From Opitutales bacterium (lineage in GTDB: Bacteria; Verrucomicrobiota; Verrucomicrobiia; Opitutales; Oceanipulchritudinaceae): a DNA stretch of 12,254 nt. The notes below the pieces were generated by a model that was given only the letters and a program-made list of their open reading frames with translations, made no database searches and was not told the origin of the DNA. How positions within the stretch are numbered: the stretch's first letter is position 1; every line of letters begins with the position of its first letter. The position numbers and the translations under genes were made by a program. Shown one piece after another: positions 1 through 9,171 of this stretch. The stretch spans positions 1 to 12,254 of the forward strand of contig SKLD01000548.1 of NCBI GenBank assembly GCA_007123395.1, read 5' to 3'.

Positions 1-467
1 CTGTCGAGCATCGTATCGTATTTGAGCCGGATGCGGTTGCGACGGTCGCCGATGAACCACGCCTCGACATCATAGCTCACCTCGAACGAGGAAATCGGCG
101 AGCCTGTGTTGTTCGTGAACGCGAAGAAGAGCCGCGCATCGCGCAGATCGACGGGCGCACGCTCGCGGATGCCGAAGGAAAAGTCCGCGTTATTCGACGT
201 AAAAGCGGTGAATGCGCCGTAGGACGTGTCCGGATCGCTCGTGGCGAAGTCGCCCACGCCCGTGAAGGGATCGTCCGGCGGTGTGATCCGGCCCTCGTCC
301 CATGATACGGAAAAATACTGCGGCAGCGTCGCTTCGGAGCCGCGGTAGTCGTTGAAGTCCTGCCCGTAGGCAACATTCAACTCATTGAAGGAGAAGACTT
401 GGGCACTGAGGGATGCGGCGAAATAAAACGCGCCGGTGGTCGCAAGGATGATTCGTTTTCTGTCCAT
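1..467 (-). CDS. Secreted beta-sandwich-like protein, N-terminal part (3' end outside window)
   Basis: An open frame runs from an ATG at 467-465 off the left edge, giving 155 codons without a stop. Residues 1-22 look like a Sec signal peptide: a basic start (MDRKR), a hydrophobic stretch, and a likely cleavage near SLSA-QV. The mature part is rich in D, S, T, F and aromatic residues and contains the pattern LFFAFTNNTGSPISSFEVSY followed by a conserved-looking EAW. That is typical of extracellular beta-rich proteins in Verrucomicrobiota and relatives, some of which end in a PEP-CTERM sorting tag; the C-terminus here is not visible. No Shine-Dalgarno is obvious upstream of the ATG. The gene points the same way as recBCD but lies about 280 bases beyond recD with a repeat between, so it is probably a separate transcription unit. 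Function unknown; confidence is high that it is coding and exported, low on family. Confidence 0.8.
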   Translation of the reverse strand, partial: MDRKRIILATTGAFYFAASLSAQVFSFNELNVAYGQDFNDYRGSEATLPQYFSVSWDEGRITPPDDPFTGVGDFATSDPDTSYGAFTAFTSNNADFSFGIRERAPVDLRDARLFFAFTNNTGSPISSFEVSYDVEAWFIGDRRNRIRLKYDTMLD

Positions 468-513
468 GGCTACTATTGTGTTCTTTGAATTTACGTTCAG
501 CACAAATGTGTGC

Positions 514-529
514 GGGCAGTAGTATGCCC
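514..529. repeat. Inverted repeat upstream of the secreted protein gene
   Basis: GGGCA and TGCCC form perfect 5-base arms around a 6-base centre, 47 bases upstream of the ATG at 467. A smaller CACA/TGTG pair lies at 501-510. The position suits an operator or a short hairpin in the 5' leader, but both are short enough to be chance. Confidence 0.3.
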
Positions 530-622
530 ATGCGTACGTTTCGTTTCCGTTACGATCCGCGCACAATCACGTTAAATCACAGCTCCACGGCACCCCGCTC
601 CCGATACCTCAGCCGATCACCG

Positions 623-676
623 GAGAGGGGACATTGCCTGCGGCCATCTCCGCTTCGCATCCGTCCTGTCCCCGGC
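623..676. repeat. Solitary REP-like element
   Basis: A 54-base element lies between recD and the secreted protein gene. It begins GAGAGGGGACAT and ends CCTGTCCCCGGC, and GGGGACA (627-633) and TGTCCCC (667-673) form a perfect 7-base inverted repeat. These same 12-base ends bound the repeats inside the RAYT relic at 9540-9836, about 9 kb away. Its 30-base core differs from the core of the copies there. Its extragenic position, palindromic ends and sharing with a RAYT locus fit a REP/REPIN-type element once mobilised by that transposase family. It could also act as an mRNA hairpin after recD. Confidence 0.7.
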
Positions 677-744
677 TCGCCACTTGAATGCACAGCACGG
701 CAAAATCAGCCTTACGCGCTTTCCCCGCCGCCTCCGCCTCCTCC

Positions 745-2376
745 TCACCCCTGCGCCTTTGCAAATTGCCACGCCAACAGGCTGAGTCTTCCGCCGGTCG
801 TTCCAGCGGCCTTGCGGATGCTCTCACGGTCACCGGCGACGTAGACGGTGCGGCGCGCTCTTGTGATGGCGGTATAGAGGAGTTCGCGTGTGGCGAGCGG
901 GCTCTCGCCACGGGGGAGAATGACGAGCACTTCCTCGTATTCACTTCCCTGCGACCGGTGAATGGTGATGGCCCACGCAGGGCTGTGCTCGGGAAGTTTC
1001 ATCACCGACATCGGCGGCAGCGGTGTGCCGTCGCCGGAGAGAAAGTGTGCCGCCCGGCTACCGTCGTCCTCAATGCGGATGACGCCCACGGCGCCGTTGC
1101 GCAGGCGCGTCTCCGGATCATTGCGGTTGATGATGACCGGATGGTTGCGCACGACGCCGCGGCGCACGAGGTGTTGCTCGATGTCCGCGCCGACTTTGCG
1201 CGCACCGACAAACGCGTCCCGTTGCGCCGTGAGGATGCACACCCCGTCAAGGGCGGCGAGCGCTTCGCCCGGCCCCGCGGCGTCCGCCGTGCGAGCGAGC
1301 GCCGCACGCACGCTTTCCGGAAAGCGCCCGACCGGAAGAACACCGGCCGGAGTCTCGATCCATCCCACGCCGTCAGCAGCGTCGGTGCCGCGGCAGCGCT
1401 CCAAGAGGTCGCACACCGCCCCGATGTCCGACGCCTCCAAGGCTCCGGCAAGTTCGAGGATGGCGGGACGGTCGCGGAAGCGACGGGCCTCCGTTAAATG
1501 AACGTGCGTCCCGCGGAGGGGTGGCCCGTCCGACGCCCGCGCGACACCGGCGAACACGTTGCCTTGGCCCACGCTTTCGAGCTGGTTGGGATCGCCGAGG
1601 AGGATGAGGCGTCCGTCCGGCGGCAGCGCGGCGAGCAGCGCACGCCACAGGTGGACATCGACCATGGAGCATTCATCGACGATGAGCACTGTGCCCGACG
1701 GCAACCGTTCGCCGAGACACCGCCGCAGGCCCGGGTGGTAGCGCAGGAGCGAGTGCAGGGTCGACCCCGCGCGCGCCGACGCTTCCAGTCCGGCGGCAAG
1801 GGGGCGGAACGCCTCCGGCAAATCGAGCAGCGACGCTTCCACCGCCGCGCGCATCCGCTGTGCCGCCTTCCCCGTCGGCGCGGCCAGCCGCATGCGCGAC
1901 GGAGGTGTGCCCTCCGCCGCAAGAAGCGCGAGAATACGCGCCAGCGTATAGGTTTTCCCGGTACCGGGACCGCCGGTGATCACGGCAAGCCGCCGCTCGG
2001 CCGCGACACGCGCGGCGGCGCATTGACGGTCCTCCGGTTCCGCGCCGGGAAAGAGGGCGGCGAGATTCTCCCCGAAGCGGTCCGATACCGGCACTGCCTG
2101 ACCCGCGAGCGCCGCCATGCCTCGGGCGATGGCACGCTCCGCCTCGAAGAGCGCACGGGACTGGATGTAGGTGCGCCCGCCATGCGGAACGACCACAACG
2201 GGCGTGTTGGGGTCGCCCTCCGGCGGTGCCGCCGCCCGGCCCCAGTCAACGATGCCGTGCTCAGGCGCGAATGCCGTGCTGCCTGCGATTTCCGCCTGCA
2301 GCAAGCCGCGCACTGCCGGCACCGTCTCGTCGGGCAGGGCCCATCGCCTCTGTAACCATGTGATGGAAGCGTTCAT
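745..2376 (-). CDS. recD: RecD, alpha subunit of exonuclease V (5'-3' helicase)
   Basis: RecD is the fast 5'-3' SF1B helicase motor of RecBCD, which unwinds double-strand breaks for homologous repair and degrades foreign linear DNA. The 543-residue product shows Walker A GGPGTGKT (135-142) preceded by a Q-motif glutamine in EDRQ, Walker B VDECSM (233-238), motif III GDPNQL (261-266), the SQGSEYE motif (475-481) and motif VI LYTAITRARR (about 500-509). E. coli RecD is 608 residues, so this one is shorter but complete across the motor. The chosen ATG (2376-2374) overlaps the recB stop TGA as ATGA. No Shine-Dalgarno is visible, so translation probably depends on coupling to recB. The frame stays open upstream to 2877, but that stretch lies inside recB and does not read as RecD. 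Confidence 0.95.
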   Translation of the reverse strand: MNASITWLQRRWALPDETVPAVRGLLQAEIAGSTAFAPEHGIVDWGRAAAPPEGDPNTPVVVVPHGGRTYIQSRALFEAERAIARGMAALAGQAVPVSDRFGENLAALFPGAEPEDRQCAAARVAAERRLAVITGGPGTGKTYTLARILALLAAEGTPPSRMRLAAPTGKAAQRMRAAVEASLLDLPEAFRPLAAGLEASARAGSTLHSLLRYHPGLRRCLGERLPSGTVLIVDECSMVDVHLWRALLAALPPDGRLILLGDPNQLESVGQGNVFAGVARASDGPPLRGTHVHLTEARRFRDRPAILELAGALEASDIGAVCDLLERCRGTDAADGVGWIETPAGVLPVGRFPESVRAALARTADAAGPGEALAALDGVCILTAQRDAFVGARKVGADIEQHLVRRGVVRNHPVIINRNDPETRLRNGAVGVIRIEDDGSRAAHFLSGDGTPLPPMSVMKLPEHSPAWAITIHRSQGSEYEEVLVILPRGESPLATRELLYTAITRARRTVYVAGDRESIRKAAGTTGGRLSLLAWQFAKAQG

Positions 2377-5300
2377 TTTAGGGGTCGCCGGGGAGGGTCG
2401 CCGGTTGCCTTTGCGAAGAGGTTGTCGATATCGTCCATGAGTGCCTCCGATGGAGCGACATGCAGGATGCCGTGCGGGGTGTCCCGGCGAATTCCGCGGA
2501 GGAATACAATCCACGCCCCGCGGATGTCGGCGCCGCTGCCGAGGAACCGGCGCAGCGCGACAAGGTATAAGTGGGCCTGGAGTATGTAATGGCTGTGACG
2601 GGCGCAGGCGAGAATAGACGCCGCGTCGTAGTCCTCCGCCGCCGGGCCAAGGTAGTTGGTCTTCCAGTCGATGACACCCCACTGCCCCCCGTATACGGCA
2701 ATGCGGTCGATAAACCCGTGCAGGTAACCGCGCAGGCGGTCGCCCGGAAGGTTGGCGAGTATCGAGGCGTAGGTTTCCTCGCCGTGGCGGGCAAAAACGG
2801 AGGCAAGGGCGGCGGGGCTCAGCGCTCCTGCCACCGGCAGGCTGAAAAGCCACTCGGAAGCCCCCGCTTCCGGGCAAGCCTCCGCCACGGTCCTTTCAAT
2901 GCCCGGCAGAACAGCTTCGCACAATTCGTCGAGCATTCCAGCCACGCGCGCGGCGAGATGCGGCTCCCCCGCGGGCGGCAGCGGATATCCCGCGAGGTGC
3001 GCCTCAAGCCGCGGCTCGTCGAGAGCACCGAAGTCCCAGCCTTCGATCCAGTCATGCACCGCTGTGCCGACCGCCGTGCCCCCCGGCGCCGTGGCAAAGG
3101 CGTTGGCCGGTGCCCCGGAGACCTCCCGGCGCCCAGCTTCATCCGCACCCGCGTAGGGCGACTTCTCCCGCGTCAGGGCCGAGAAAGAGGTCAGCTCCCA
3201 AGGCGGCGGAACGCGGGGCGGATCGAGTGCCGCAAGGGTTTCCTCCGCATCGACGTCGTCTCCGCGCCATGAGGCAGCATCCGGATCGGGAGGCTCGCGC
3301 AGGACAAGCGGCGAGTCTTTGCCCGCCGCCGCAAGGCCCTCCAGAGTCCGCCGATGGCGCGCGCCGCGGCCAGGTGCGGCAGCATTTGCGAACCACGCCG
3401 CAAAGTCCTCGTCCGTGTCTTCCCGCAAAAGCCAATCCAACGCCGAAGCGCTTGGTCGACTTCGCCGTCCGCTCACTTCGCCCGCCACAAACCATGCCCG
3501 CACCTGCGCCCGCGTAAGCGCAACATAGGCGAGGCGCAGCCGGTCTTCGATGTCCGCCCGCGCCAGTTCTTCGACGATACCGGGAGCTTGCGCCAACTGC
3601 GTTTCGACAAGGCACACGGGCTCGTTCCGCCGCGCCAGCCGCCGCACAGTATTCCCGGATTTCCGGCTGACCGTCCGTGCCGCCCAAAGGAAGGGACAGA
3701 ATACCAGCGGATACTCCAGCCCCTTCGCGGAATGCATTGTGACCAGTTGCACGGCGTCGGCATCACTCTCCAGTTGCAGTTGCCGTTCCTCCACGTCGCT
3801 GCGCCCCTCCGCTCTCCCGATCTCGGCGGCAAGCCAGCGGATCAGCCGCGCGGGGTCGTCGCCCGTCTCCGCCGAGGCGGCTTGGAGAACGTCGGTGAGG
3901 TGCCGCAGATTTGTGATACGCCGCTCACTCGCGGGATCCGCCGCGAGCCGCAGCGAAACGCCAGCCTCGGCATCGACGGCCGCAACCGCTGCCGCCACGC
4001 CGCCGCGCCGCCATACGGCCTGCCAGCGCAGAAAGTCCTCCAGTTGCTTGTCGCCGCCGCTCTCGCGCACCGCCCGCAACCCGGCGGCGTCATACCCCAT
4101 GAGCCGCGTGCCAAGCGCGGCTAGAAGGCATCCCGTCCGTCGCGGCTCGAGTATCGCCCGGAGCAATACTAGCAGCTCCTCCGCTTCTTCGGAGGTCATG
4201 ATGTCGTCGCCGCCCGCGCGCACCGCCGGCACACCCCGCGCCCGCAGCGCCGCCTCCACCGCCGCCGCCTCGTGGTGCGCGCTCACAAGCACGGCGCAAT
4301 CTCCCGGACGCACGGGCCGCGGGCCTTTGCTTGCCGCGCCGCTTCGAATGCGCGCGCGGGCGTTAAGCAGCCGTGCGATTTCCGAGGCAACCGTCTCCGC
4401 TATGCGTGCGGTCCGCTTGTCCGCCGTCGCGTAAGCTTCGTCGCCGTCCGGCACAATCCATGCCTCGAGGCGGCCTTCCACCTCAGTGCCGCCGATCTCG
4501 AAGAACAAGTCGCCCTCCAATCCCGAACTTGCCGGATAAAAATCCAGCCCCTCCTTCAATAAAGAGCGCTCGCGGTCGAACAGCGCGTTCACTCCCCGCA
4601 CAAGAGCTTGCGGCGCGCGGTAGGTGCGCGTGAGCGTGAAGACACCATCGCCTGCTTGATCGCGGGCATCGAGATAGGTGTTCACGTCCGCGCCGCGGAA
4701 GGCATAGATCGCCTGCTTCGGGTCACCGATAAGGAGGAGCCGACGCGGCGTATTAGTATCCAAAAATACTGCAGAGAAAATCGAGAACTGCCTCGGGTCG
4801 GTGTCCTGTGACTCGTCGATCAGGGCAACTTTGTAACGGCTGCGCAGTGCCGCAGCAAGCACCTCCCGGTGCGGCCCTTCCGTCAGCGCTCGGGAGAGCG
4901 TTTCAACCAGTCCGTCGTAGGTTATGCGACGCCACGCGCGCAGAGCCCGCTCCACTTGATCGCGCACCCGCTCCAAACAGTGGATACGGAAGTGCCATCC
5001 CGATGCCTCCAATTCGCGGCAGACCGTAGCGGCGGCCTTCACTGCGGCGCACGCCTCCAAGGCGGCTTTTTTTTCTTTATTAGCACGCCCCCGGGCATTG
5101 ACCCATTCCGGTGCTTCGGCCAGCGCCCGCACGGCATCGAAAAAGCCCGTCGCCTCCATCCTCTCGGCATGGCGCAGGGTATCAAGAATCGATTCCCGCT
5201 CCTCCGGCTCCGGTGCCGCTTTGTTCCATCGCTCCACATCTGCGAGGAGGGCCGCAGCCTCCGCGCAAACCGCTTCATCGAACAACCCGGGGCTTCCGCG

Positions 5301-5921
5301 CAAGCGCTCGACGAGCGAATCAAGCGGCTGCGGGGGCGGCTCGAAAACAACATCCGGGATCGGCAATGCCATTTGCACGAACCGTAGGTCCGTCTCCACA
5401 TCCCAGCCCGCCGCCGATGCCACCGCCGCGAGAACGGGGTCGGACGCCACCTCCTTCTCCCAAAGGTCGCGCAGCGCGTCCTCCGTGAGGTCCGAAGCAT
5501 CCGGCACCAACTCGGGGATGACCGGAAGCCCGCAGAGCGCGCCCTCCGTTTGCAATACCTGCATGCAAAAGGAGTGGATAGTCGATACATTGAGCCGGTC
5601 GAGATCGAGGAGGGCACGACCGATGATCTCCCGCGTCCGCTCCTCCCCGAAGCGCACGCGCAGGCGCTCGGCACCCGCATCGTCTCCGGGCGGAGCGGCC
5701 AACAATTCCAGCACGCGCCGCACCCGGTCCGCCAGCTCCGCCGCGGCCGCCTTGGTGAATGTAACGAGCAGAATGTCCGCGACCGAGTCGACGGTCCCGT
5801 CCAGCAACAGGCGCGGGACAAGGTGGCTGATCGCATAGGTCTTTCCCGTTCCGGCGCTTGCCTCGATAACGGTAAGTCCCTCGGCGATGGGGCTTTCCGC
5901 GAAATCGAACTCCCCCCTCAT
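2373..5921 (-). CDS. recB: RecB, beta subunit of exonuclease V (3'-5' helicase and nuclease)
   Basis: RecB combines a UvrD-like SF1A 3'-5' helicase with a C-terminal nuclease that cuts DNA and, in E. coli, loads RecA after Chi. The 1182-residue product matches E. coli RecB (1180) in length. Visible motifs are Walker A ASAGTGKT (21-28), Ia LLVTFTKAAAAE (51-62), STIHSFC (113-119), Walker B LIDESQDTDP (367-376), GDPKQAIYAFRGAD (399-412), TMHSAKGLEYP (728-738) and LAYVALTRAQ (797-806). The nuclease triad is intact: H956 in GTAVHDW, D1072 in GFID, and D1085 and K1087 in IDWKTN, followed by QAHLYLVALRRFLG. The start is the ATG overlapping the recC stop (ATGA), with a strong GGGGAGG six bases upstream. 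Earlier in-frame starts up to 5978 lie inside recC. Both helicase and nuclease should be active. Confidence 0.97.
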   Translation of the reverse strand: MRGEFDFAESPIAEGLTVIEASAGTGKTYAISHLVPRLLLDGTVDSVADILLVTFTKAAAAELADRVRRVLELLAAPPGDDAGAERLRVRFGEERTREIIGRALLDLDRLNVSTIHSFCMQVLQTEGALCGLPVIPELVPDASDLTEDALRDLWEKEVASDPVLAAVASAAGWDVETDLRFVQMALPIPDVVFEPPPQPLDSLVERLRGSPGLFDEAVCAEAAALLADVERWNKAAPEPEERESILDTLRHAERMEATGFFDAVRALAEAPEWVNARGRANKEKKAALEACAAVKAAATVCRELEASGWHFRIHCLERVRDQVERALRAWRRITYDGLVETLSRALTEGPHREVLAAALRSRYKVALIDESQDTDPRQFSIFSAVFLDTNTPRRLLLIGDPKQAIYAFRGADVNTYLDARDQAGDGVFTLTRTYRAPQALVRGVNALFDRERSLLKEGLDFYPASSGLEGDLFFEIGGTEVEGRLEAWIVPDGDEAYATADKRTARIAETVASEIARLLNARARIRSGAASKGPRPVRPGDCAVLVSAHHEAAAVEAALRARGVPAVRAGGDDIMTSEEAEELLVLLRAILEPRRTGCLLAALGTRLMGYDAAGLRAVRESGGDKQLEDFLRWQAVWRRGGVAAAVAAVDAEAGVSLRLAADPASERRITNLRHLTDVLQAASAETGDDPARLIRWLAAEIGRAEGRSDVEERQLQLESDADAVQLVTMHSAKGLEYPLVFCPFLWAARTVSRKSGNTVRRLARRNEPVCLVETQLAQAPGIVEELARADIEDRLRLAYVALTRAQVRAWFVAGEVSGRRSRPSASALDWLLREDTDEDFAAWFANAAAPGRGARHRRTLEGLAAAGKDSPLVLREPPDPDAASWRGDDVDAEETLAALDPPRVPPPWELTSFSALTREKSPYAGADEAGRREVSGAPANAFATAPGGTAVGTAVHDWIEGWDFGALDEPRLEAHLAGYPLPPAGEPHLAARVAGMLDELCEAVLPGIERTVAEACPEAGASEWLFSLPVAGALSPAALASVFARHGEETYASILANLPGDRLRGYLHGFIDRIAVYGGQWGVIDWKTNYLGPAAEDYDAASILACARHSHYILQAHLYLVALRRFLGSGADIRGAWIVFLRGIRRDTPHGILHVAPSEALMDDIDNLFAKATGDPPRRPLK

Positions 5922-8900
5922 CGCTGTCCTCCCCATTGCCGCAGCGGCAGCGCCACGTGCTCCGCCCAATACAGCCATTCCTCCTGATTACCGAACGGGT
6001 TCACCCCGCGCCACGCCCGGCGCGCCGCCGCGTCACTCCCCTCCCCGCCGCCCCGGCCAAGGTCCGGACGATTCCACTCACCCTCACCCGCCGTGACCGC
6101 AGTCGCCGGGTCGCTGCCGCCCAGCTTGCCAGCGATCGCGTCCGAGGTGGCCGGAGCGAAGCGCAACGGACGGCTCTGCCCTGCAAAGTAGCCACGCACT
6201 AGAAGGTCGAGGCGGGCACGCGCTTCCTCCGGGGATACCGGCGCTGCCACGTCCGGTGCGCCGGTCTGTCCCTCGGCATAGAGCCGGACGGGCATCGGCT
6301 CACCGCAGGCCGCCGCGACAAGCGCGCCGATCCACGGCTCGAGGCGATGACCTGGTTTCTTCCACTCTCCGGCACGGTAGGCGAGCAGGCTCTCCCGGTC
6401 GCGCGTCCAGCGGACCGTCGCGGCGACGGAAATCCGCTCCGAAAGGCTGTATTCAAACTCAGCCTCCTCCCCGGCGGCATTGAGGACCGCATCGGCGAGC
6501 GGCTCAGCGGTTTGACGACCCGCCGTCCACACCGTCTCCCCCAGCCGGTCCGGCGGCAGCCCGCGTTCGGCCCGAAGTTGCTGCGCAATGAACTCCGGCG
6601 GCAGGCGCTGTTCGATTTTCGCGTGAAGAATCCGGTCGCGCATCACCCAGTCCCCGAGAGCATCAAGCGCTAGCGGCGGACGGTTGAACGTCTCGTCGTC
6701 GGGCTCCTCCCGCGGCAGCGTGACGCCAAGCGCGCGGAGAAATCCCGCCGCCGGATCTTTCCAAAATCCCGCCAGATGCTCCGCCCGGACAACTGTCGAC
6801 CCCGCCTCCGGGTCCGGCAAAGCGGGCAGGCTAAACTCCGGCCCGTCTCCATCCCGCCAGAAGGGCGGTGCCTCGCGTGCGTCCTTCCGGTGGATCTTCG
6901 CTGCCAGTGCCGCATGGAGGCGGTCGTAGGATCGCGGGAAATCGCTTCCCGTCCGGAAATAGTCACCCACAAACGGCTGTAGCCGGTGATCCACTACAAG
7001 CGATCTCCGCCCCATGAGCGCGCAGGTGCGTAGCAACTCGTCCACACAGGCGGAAAAAGGCTCGTTCTTCCCCGTGCGCGGATTTCGGTTCGGAGCGGTC
7101 ACAATTAGCCGCTCCTTCGGTGTCAGGACCGCGTCGAGAAAGAGCTGACGGTCGTCCACGCGGGGATTGCGGTCCCACACGCACGGCTGGCTCCGCAAGA
7201 GGTCCCAAACGGGCGCGCGGTTCTGCGCGGGGAAGGCCGCGTGCATCCCCGCCACCGCAAGCACCCGGCACGGCAGATTCTGCAACGGTTTCATGCGCCC
7301 GAACGCAATACGGCCGGAGACATCGCCGCGCCGGCGGGCTTCGTCGCGCTCGGAGGCCAGCCAATCAGCCACGGAACCGGCATCCATCGGCTCACTACAA
7401 TCCAACTCGCGCAGAAAGACGATCTGTCGGCGCATGGAGAGCAGCGTGTCTTCATCCCCGCTGAAAAGCACACGGCAAGCGGCCTCTAAACGATCTCCCC
7501 AGACCGCCGCGACCGCCGCTGAACCCCACTCCGCCACCGTCCGCTCGAGCGTGAGCAGCCAGTCGTGAAAGCGCAGGTCAAAGGCCGGATCCCCCCCGAG
7601 CGCGTCGCCCGCCGGAAGCACGTACTCTCCGTCCGGATACACCGCCGTGCTCTCCGCCCCGAACCACCGCCCCGCGACAAGGCGGTCCCGCGCGAAAGCC
7701 GAAGTGCCGGGCCGCGGGCCGAAGCCCTCCCGCCCGCCGCCGGAATCAATGCCATAGGTGAGACCGCTCTCACGCACCAGCGTGCGCGCGCCCTCCGCAT
7801 CCTCCGTCCCGAGCGCCGCAAGTACAGGCGTCTTCTGCACCAACGCCAACACCTCCGCCGCCTCGAACCGGCCGGACACCGCCATATCGAACACGGCTGC
7901 CAAGGCATCCCCCACCGTGTCGCCGCTTTCCGTCGTCCGCTCCGTCAAACGGACCGGTAGAGCGCCCTCGCCGCTACCGAAAACCGCCGGCACCAGCGGC
8001 GCATAGGTCTCAAGATCCGGAGTCACAATGCGCACTTCGTCCGGCTTAAGATCCGGCAACTCGTCGAACGCCCGCAGCAACTCATCGCGCAAGACCTCCA
8101 TCTCCCTCCGCGGCCCGAAGCACGCATGCACCCGCACGCTGGCATCGGCGGACTCCGCCACACCGTCATCCGCCGACGGTAACCGCAGGGCACGGATGTC
8201 GTTCTGCAGCCGCGACAAAACCGACGCCCCGCGCCCAGCGTCGTCCGCCTCATCCGCTTCCGGCCAGTGGGTATACTGCTCGTCGAGCCGCCCGAGCAAC
8301 ACGAAAGCCCCCGCCGCGTTGCGCCCCATCGATTCCAGCATCGGATGCCCCGCGCCCGCGCAAAATTCCTCCGGATCGGCATCCTCCGGCGGCAGCCGCC
8401 CGCGCCGACGCAAATCACCGAGGTACCCCAGTGAGGGAAGCAGCACGTGAACGGAAACCTCCGCCCCGGCCTCTCCCAGCAATCCCAGCAACGCCACCAG
8501 AAGCGGATCCATGGTACCCGTCGCAATGACAAGAAGCTTCGGATACCGCTCCATAAAGGCCCGGCGCGCCACCGGGTCATTCTGCAACTGCGCCAGAGCC
8601 TCCGCCGGATGCGGGTGCTCCGTCTCCCGCCGCAGGCGCCGCCACAAGTCCCGCTGCCACGCCTCGTGTCCGCCCCGCGCCCCGCGCCCCGCCGCCCAGC
8701 CCAGAATCATCTCCGGGCGATAGTGACCATACTGGTCCAGCCGGTCGGCGAGCACGCCCGCAAGCGCGAACCGGTCCCGCGGCGACGGGTCCTCCACCCC
8801 GAGTTCCCGCGCGAACCCGCCCACATGCGGCAAAATCCGCCAAACCAGCCGCCGCTTCGACCACGGACTGCCCTCCCCCGGCCCCACCGCGCGGTGGATG

Positions 8901-9130
8901 AACTCCTGCGGCGTCAACCACTCCAGCCCCATCGACACCCCGAAACGGTCCGCCATTCCACGCTGCAAAGCATCCGCGAACGCCAGCGACGGCACCACCA
9001 CAGGCTGCCGCACCGGAGCGTCCCACCGCACGGGACTTCCAACCCCCGCCAAAAGGGCCTCAAAACAAGCATACGGATGAACAATTACCGGCACGCCACC
9101 ATCTATCTGTGCCCCCGCCCCGCCTTTCAA
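5918..9130 (-). CDS. recC: RecC, gamma subunit of exonuclease V
   Basis: RecC is the scaffold of RecBCD: it splits the duplex, channels the strands to RecB and RecD and, in E. coli, reads Chi. The product is 1070 residues from the TTG at 9130 (E. coli 1122). RecC-like blocks, in order, are VVVPSLAFADALQRGMADRFG (44-64), VHACFGPRREMEVLRDELL (334-352), VRIVTPDLETYAPLVPAVFG (366-385), and RIAFGRMKPLQNLPCRVLAV (607-626), followed by DDRQLFLDAV and NPRTGKNEPF. No ATP-binding P-loop is seen, as expected for this inactivated helicase fold. No ATG is available. TTG at 9130 has a weak GCAGG upstream; GTG at 9094 would give 1058 residues, begins just before the conserved VIVHPY, and is a real alternative. 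recC is the first gene of a recC-recB-recD operon. Confidence 0.94.
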   Translation of the reverse strand: MKGGAGAQIDGGVPVIVHPYACFEALLAGVGSPVRWDAPVRQPVVVPSLAFADALQRGMADRFGVSMGLEWLTPQEFIHRAVGPGEGSPWSKRRLVWRILPHVGGFARELGVEDPSPRDRFALAGVLADRLDQYGHYRPEMILGWAAGRGARGGHEAWQRDLWRRLRRETEHPHPAEALAQLQNDPVARRAFMERYPKLLVIATGTMDPLLVALLGLLGEAGAEVSVHVLLPSLGYLGDLRRRGRLPPEDADPEEFCAGAGHPMLESMGRNAAGAFVLLGRLDEQYTHWPEADEADDAGRGASVLSRLQNDIRALRLPSADDGVAESADASVRVHACFGPRREMEVLRDELLRAFDELPDLKPDEVRIVTPDLETYAPLVPAVFGSGEGALPVRLTERTTESGDTVGDALAAVFDMAVSGRFEAAEVLALVQKTPVLAALGTEDAEGARTLVRESGLTYGIDSGGGREGFGPRPGTSAFARDRLVAGRWFGAESTAVYPDGEYVLPAGDALGGDPAFDLRFHDWLLTLERTVAEWGSAAVAAVWGDRLEAACRVLFSGDEDTLLSMRRQIVFLRELDCSEPMDAGSVADWLASERDEARRRGDVSGRIAFGRMKPLQNLPCRVLAVAGMHAAFPAQNRAPVWDLLRSQPCVWDRNPRVDDRQLFLDAVLTPKERLIVTAPNRNPRTGKNEPFSACVDELLRTCALMGRRSLVVDHRLQPFVGDYFRTGSDFPRSYDRLHAALAAKIHRKDAREAPPFWRDGDGPEFSLPALPDPEAGSTVVRAEHLAGFWKDPAAGFLRALGVTLPREEPDDETFNRPPLALDALGDWVMRDRILHAKIEQRLPPEFIAQQLRAERGLPPDRLGETVWTAGRQTAEPLADAVLNAAGEEAEFEYSLSERISVAATVRWTRDRESLLAYRAGEWKKPGHRLEPWIGALVAAACGEPMPVRLYAEGQTGAPDVAAPVSPEEARARLDLLVRGYFAGQSRPLRFAPATSDAIAGKLGGSDPATAVTAGEGEWNRPDLGRGGGEGSDAAARRAWRGVNPFGNQEEWLYWAEHVALPLRQWGGQR
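5928..5934 (-). promoter_or_regulatory. Shine-Dalgarno that fixes the recB start
   Basis: GGGGAGG on the minus strand lies six bases before the ATG at 5921, within the last codons of recC. It selects this ATG over two earlier in-frame starts and gives recB its own ribosome entry besides the ATGA overlap. Confidence 0.75.
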
Positions 9131-9144
9131 CCCACAAAACCTGC

Positions 9145-9167
9145 GAAATTAACTACATTGAAATTTC
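9145..9167. repeat. AT-rich inverted repeat in the recC leader
   Basis: GAAATT (9145-9150) and AATTTC (9162-9167) form 6-base arms with an 11-base centre, in an AT-rich island just downstream of the predicted recC -10 box. It overlaps the expected transcription start, so it could be an operator or a short leader hairpin. The arms are short and simple in composition, so chance is not excluded. Confidence 0.3.
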
Positions 9168-9171
9168 TCAT

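Noticed and set aside
688..2355. Long plus-strand open frames opposite recD
   Set aside because: They are GC-rich shadows of a gene with complete helicase motifs and have no recognisable domains.
2377..2877. N-terminal extension of recD by 167 codons
   Set aside because: It lies wholly inside recB and does not resemble RecD. The ATGA overlap gives a natural start at 2376.
3354..4434. Plus-strand open frames of 250-290 codons opposite recB
   Set aside because: They are antisense to the RecB helicase, with serine/arginine-rich low-complexity translation.
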